The notes under the pieces were generated by a model that was given only the letters and a program-made list of their open reading frames with translations, ran no database searches and was not told the origin of the DNA. Made by a program: the position numbers and the translations under genes. 35,975 bases of DNA, taken from the NCBI RefSeq assembly GCF_011049865.1, contig NZ_DRGY01000041.1:1-35975 (forward strand), in the 5' to 3' direction. The stretch is from Marinobacter antarcticus (GTDB taxonomy: Bacteria > Pseudomonadota > Gammaproteobacteria > Pseudomonadales > Oleiphilaceae). Shown here one piece after another: positions 32,907 through 35,975 of this stretch. Position 1 is the stretch's first letter. Every line of letters starts with the position of its first letter.

Positions 32907-33911
32907 TCAATTCATTGGCAGTTGGGTTTTCCAGAACTCCCTTACCTGAATCTGGAACCCGTTGCGCAGCCCGATAAACAGCTGTTCGCCAGCTCGAAGG
33001 CCGGCTGCCGCAGCCCAGGCGGTGAGTTCTTCCGGCTCAAAGCCCAGCCAGAGATCGCCGCAGTTTTCCTTCGCCCAGTTTTGGTCGTGCCGGCACAGGT
33101 CGCTGACCACCAGGCATCCGCCGTTATTCATCAGCGCGGCTGCATCCAGAAAAATGTCTGCCGGGCTGGGTACGTGGTGCAGCACCATATTGGCCACTAC
33201 CAGATCAAATGCACCTCCGCGGGCAAGCAGCGTGTCGGTTACGCCTTCAATCAGATCAATGTTGTTCAGGCCCTCGTCAATGCAGGTGCGCGTTGCCTTC
33301 GCAAGCATGTCCCGGCTGTTATCCAGCGCCACAACGTGCTCGCAAAGCTCAGACAGCACCGGAAGGAAACCGCCTTCGCCCGGGCCAATTTCCAGCGCCG
33401 TTTGCCACCGGCTTTTGCGAGTGCGCTTGCGAATCATGTCCGCTACCGGCTTTGCGTAAAGATCAAACGCGGCAATCAGTTCCTGCTGCTCCCGGAACTG
33501 CTCCGAATGCCGGGAGAAAAACGCCTGCGACTGACCGGCCCGCTGGTTGCGTATGGATTCAATTTTTTCCTGCAACTGCCCGGGCAAGGGCGCGCGATCG
33601 ACCGCTTCAAAAATTTGACGAATGGTCAGGTCGGTAGGTTTGTCGTTGTCCAGATGCAGCGGGCGCCGGTAAAAAATCGCGTTGCCTTCACGCTGCGGCT
33701 CCACCAGCCCGGCTTTGTGCATCACCTTCAAATGATGGCTCATGCCAGACTGGCGCATATCGAACAGATGGCTCAACTCCAGCACGCCAAACGTATCGCG
33801 CCTCAGCACACGCAGTATCTCCAGCCGCAACGGGTCGCCGCTTGCCTTGAAGATCGGGGCAAGGACATCCACGGAGGATAGGGGGTTAGCGTGCGCGTTC
33901 AGGGTTGTCAT
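32907..33911 (-). CDS. sahR: SahR: ArsR-type regulator fused to methyltransferase domain
   Basis: This 334-residue protein has an ArsR winged helix-turn-helix (about residues 14-85, recognition region R-Q-S-G-M-S-H-H-L-K-V-M) joined to a class I SAM-methyltransferase fold with motif I ALEIGPGEGGFLP at 172-184. The combination matches SahR, described in Proteobacteria as a repressor of SAM-cycle genes that responds to S-adenosylhomocysteine; the methyltransferase-like domain is a plausible SAH sensor. The neighbouring metK, ahcY and metF are the expected targets. The ATG at 33911 is chosen; a TTG at 33944 would add 11 residues next to the operator. No clear ribosome site is seen for either. 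Name assigned from domain layout and context. Confidence 0.85.
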   Translation of the reverse strand: MTTLNAHANPLSSVDVLAPIFKASGDPLRLEILRVLRRDTFGVLELSHLFDMRQSGMSHHLKVMHKAGLVEPQREGNAIFYRRPLHLDNDKPTDLTIRQIFEAVDRAPLPGQLQEKIESIRNQRAGQSQAFFSRHSEQFREQQELIAAFDLYAKPVADMIRKRTRKSRWQTALEIGPGEGGFLPVLSELCEHVVALDNSRDMLAKATRTCIDEGLNNIDLIEGVTDTLLARGGAFDLVVANMVLHHVPSPADIFLDAAALMNNGGCLVVSDLCRHDQNWAKENCGDLWLGFEPEELTAWAAAAGLRAGEQLFIGLRNGFQIQVREFWKTQLPMN

Positions 33912-33950
33912 GGTTGCGAAGTGTAAGGGGGTTTGAGTGCTCAATCAACA

Positions 33951-33976
33951 TCTATATCAAAATATTTTGATATAGA
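33951..33976. promoter_or_regulatory. SahR autoregulatory operator, 26-bp palindrome
   Basis: A perfect 26-base palindrome with the core ATATCAAAATATTTTGATAT (33954-33973) begins 40 bases upstream of the sahR ATG. A site with the same half, ATATCAAA, lies before metK. It is probably the binding site of the SahR dimer. Confidence 0.75.
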
Positions 33977-34167
33977 ATTATCATTCTTTGAAATCAATCC
34001 CTTTCGCCAATCGGCCCCGGGATATTCAAACAGAAGCGGCACGTCGATTTGCCCCGGCACACCCTAATCGGTGAAAATACGCGCCTTAATTTTGAGCAGC
34101 TTTTTACCGCCCCGTTAAAAGCTTTGTATCGCCTTTATTTTGCTGAAAAAACACTGGAGAAACGTCA

Positions 34168-35975
34168 ATGCCCGCTCGTAAAGATCTCGCCAACGCCGTC
34201 CGCGCGCTGAGCATGGATGCGGTTCAGAAAGCCAAATCCGGCCACCCGGGCGCGCCCATGGGTATGGCGGATATCGCCGAGGTGCTTTGGAATGACTATT
34301 TAAGCCACAACCCGGCTAACCCGCAGTGGGCCAACCGCGACCGTTTCATGCTTTCTAACGGCCACGGCTCCATGCTGCAATACTCATTGCTGCACCTGAG
34401 CGGTTACGACGTTTCCATTGAAGACATCAAGAATTTCCGGCAGTTGCACTCCAAAACACCGGGCCACCCGGAATACGGCTACACCCCGGGTGTCGAAACC
34501 ACCACCGGCCCCCTGGGGCAGGGCATGGCCAACGCGGTGGGTTTTGCACTGGCTGAGAAAACGCTGGCGGCACAGTTCAATCGCCCCGGCCACGATGTGG
34601 TTGATCACTACACCTACGCCTTTCTGGGCGATGGTTGCCTGATGGAGGGCATCTCCCACGAAGTGTCTTCCCTGGCGGGCACTCTGGGCCTGGGCAAGCT
34701 GATCATGTTCTACGACGACAACGGCATCTCTATTGATGGCGAAGTTGAAGGCTGGTTCACCGACAACACCCCCCAGCGTTTTGAAGCCTACGGCTGGCAG
34801 GTGATTGCCAACGTAGACGGCCATAACTCAGACGCCATCCGTGCCGCTATTGAAGCCGGCCGCGCCAATACCGAACAGCCCACACTGATCTGCTGCAAAA
34901 CCGTGATCGGTTTTGGCTCACCCAACAAGCAGGGCAAAGAAGACGCCCACGGCGCGCCACTGGGCGACGATGAAATTGTTCTCACCCGCAAGGCACTTGG
35001 CTGGTCTCACGGCCCGTTTGAGATTCCAGACGATATTTACCAAGCCTGGAACGCCAAAGAAAAAGGCGCCAGCGCTGAAAACGACTGGAACGGCACCTTT
35101 GCAGCCTATGAAAAAGCCGAGCCGGAACTGGCCGCTGAGCTGAAGCGCCGCATGGCCGGTGATTTGCCCGCCGACTTCTCCGAAAAAGCCCAAGCGTACA
35201 TTCAGGAATGTCAGGACAAGAGCGAGACCATCGCCAGCCGCAAGGCGTCCCAGAACACCCTGAACGCCTACGGCCCGTTGCTGCCAGAATTGCTGGGCGG
35301 CTCTGCTGACCTGGCCGGTTCTAACCTCACCATCTGGAGCGACACTAAAGGCATAACCAAAGACGACGCCAGCGGCAACTACATCTATTACGGCGTGCGC
35401 GAGTTCGGCATGGCGGCCATCATGAACGGCATCGCCCTGCACGGCGGGTTCGTGCCCTACGGCGCCACCTTCCTGATCTTCATGGAATATTGCCGCAACG
35501 CCGTGCGCATGGCTGCCCTGATGAAGCAGCGCACCATTTACGTATTCACCCACGATTCCATTGGCCTGGGCGAAGACGGCCCTACACACCAGCCAATCGA
35601 ACAGCTTGCGAGCCTGCGCACCACGCCGAATATGAGCACCTGGCGCCCGGCCGACGCGGTAGAATCTGCCGTGGCCTGGAAGTCTGCTCTTGAGCGCACA
35701 GACGGCCCAACCGCGCTGATTTTCTCCCGCCAGGGCTTGCCGGCCCAGGCCCGTGACGCGCAGCAACTGGCCGATGTTGCCAAAGGTGCCTACGTGCTGT
35801 CTGACAGCGAAGGCGAGCCAGATCTCATCTTGATTGCCACCGGTTCTGAGGTTGGGTTGGCGCAGGACAGCGCCGCCAAGTTGCGCGAGAAGGGCAGCAA
35901 AGTGCGCGTGGTGTCTATGCCTTCTACCGACGTATTCGACGCCCAGAGCGCCGAGTATAAGCAGCAGGTGTTACC
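34168..35975 (+). CDS. tkt: Transketolase, 3' end beyond window
   Basis: Transketolase moves two-carbon ketol units between sugars in the pentose phosphate pathway. The visible 602 residues (of an expected 665 or so) hold HPG at 26-28, the TPP-binding GDG-x-N-type motif starting at GDG 154-156 with N185 in Y-D-D-N-G, and later pyrimidine-domain motifs ([23 protein letters not shown]). CTGGAGAA precedes the ATG. The gene is divergent from sahR and runs off the right edge with its frame open, so it is partial only because the window ends. Confidence 0.97.
   Translation, partial: MPARKDLANAVRALSMDAVQKAKSGHPGAPMGMADIAEVLWNDYLSHNPANPQWANRDRFMLSNGHGSMLQYSLLHLSGYDVSIEDIKNFRQLHSKTPGHPEYGYTPGVETTTGPLGQGMANAVGFALAEKTLAAQFNRPGHDVVDHYTYAFLGDGCLMEGISHEVSSLAGTLGLGKLIMFYDDNGISIDGEVEGWFTDNTPQRFEAYGWQVIANVDGHNSDAIRAAIEAGRANTEQPTLICCKTVIGFGSPNKQGKEDAHGAPLGDDEIVLTRKALGWSHGPFEIPDDIYQAWNAKEKGASAENDWNGTFAAYEKAEPELAAELKRRMAGDLPADFSEKAQAYIQECQDKSETIASRKASQNTLNAYGPLLPELLGGSADLAGSNLTIWSDTKGITKDDASGNYIYYGVREFGMAAIMNGIALHGGFVPYGATFLIFMEYCRNAVRMAALMKQRTIYVFTHDSIGLGEDGPTHQPIEQLASLRTTPNMSTWRPADAVESAVAWKSALERTDGPTALIFSRQGLPAQARDAQQLADVAKGAYVLSDSEGEPDLILIATGSEVGLAQDSAAKLREKGSKVRVVSMPSTDVFDAQSAEYKQQVL

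Noticed and set aside
33912..33944. TTG start for SahR at 33944
   Set aside because: It would place the start within a few bases of the operator palindrome and adds residues not expected in the family. The ATG at 33911 is preferred, though neither has a clear ribosome site.
34918..35766. 282-codon open frame on the minus strand inside transketolase
   Set aside because: It is antisense to a conserved enzyme in a GC-rich region, and no family is recognised.

Overview
The window is chromosomal DNA from a marine gammaproteobacterium, almost certainly Marinobacter or a close relative. The strongest pointer is a wax ester synthase (3712-5154) that resembles the second wax ester synthase (WS2) of Marinobacter hydrocarbonoclasticus as I remember it. 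DNR/NsrR nitrogen-oxide regulators, an AhcY-type (not Pfs/LuxS) SAH recycling operon and a SahR-type regulator fit that assignment. Genes are densely packed and mostly core metabolism. No tRNA, rRNA, CRISPR array or complete insertion sequence was seen.

Layout. (1) 1-3679 is a nitrogen-oxide regulation block: a DNR-type CRP/FNR regulator and a small conserved partner, moaA on the opposite strand, then a two-membrane-protein plus nsrR operon. The control region between moaA and that operon carries a NarL-like 7-2-7 site, an FNR/DNR-like box and an NsrR-like half-site. (2) 3712-6504 holds the wax ester synthase divergent from lrgA-lrgB. (3) 6486-11270 is the spoVR-yeaH-prkA stress cluster, transcribed prkA first. 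(4) 11521-19538 holds a thiopurine methyltransferase, a D-2-hydroxyacid dehydrogenase, the lipoprotein series COG3014-ycfL-lpoB, yihY, an HDOD protein and a DUF445 membrane protein downstream of rsmE. (5) rsmE and bioA follow; bioA has a BirA-like operator over its predicted promoter.

(6) 21720-22886 is the accessory part. It has a degraded PAAR-repeat gene that lacks a normal start codon and is split by an in-frame TAG, followed by an overlapping two-gene module. That module encodes a small HicA-like, cysteine-rich protein and a helix-turn-helix protein, with inverted repeats in front. This is the best candidate for an undescribed system (possible toxin-antitoxin).

(7) 22962-26606 is a ferric iron ABC transporter (binding protein, fused permease, ATPase) behind a Fur-like box. 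(8) 26820-29101 is a polar amino acid ABC transporter (binding protein, permease, ATPase) with an intercistronic hairpin and a long terminal hairpin. (9) 29271-33911 is the methionine/SAM cycle: sahR, metK, ahcY, metF, all on the minus strand, with a 26-bp perfect palindrome in front of sahR and a related site in front of metK. (10) A transketolase gene starts at 34168 and runs off the right edge.

All calls come from reading the sequence and recalling protein families. No database search was run, so family names are firm for the well-known enzymes and tentative for the regulatory sites.
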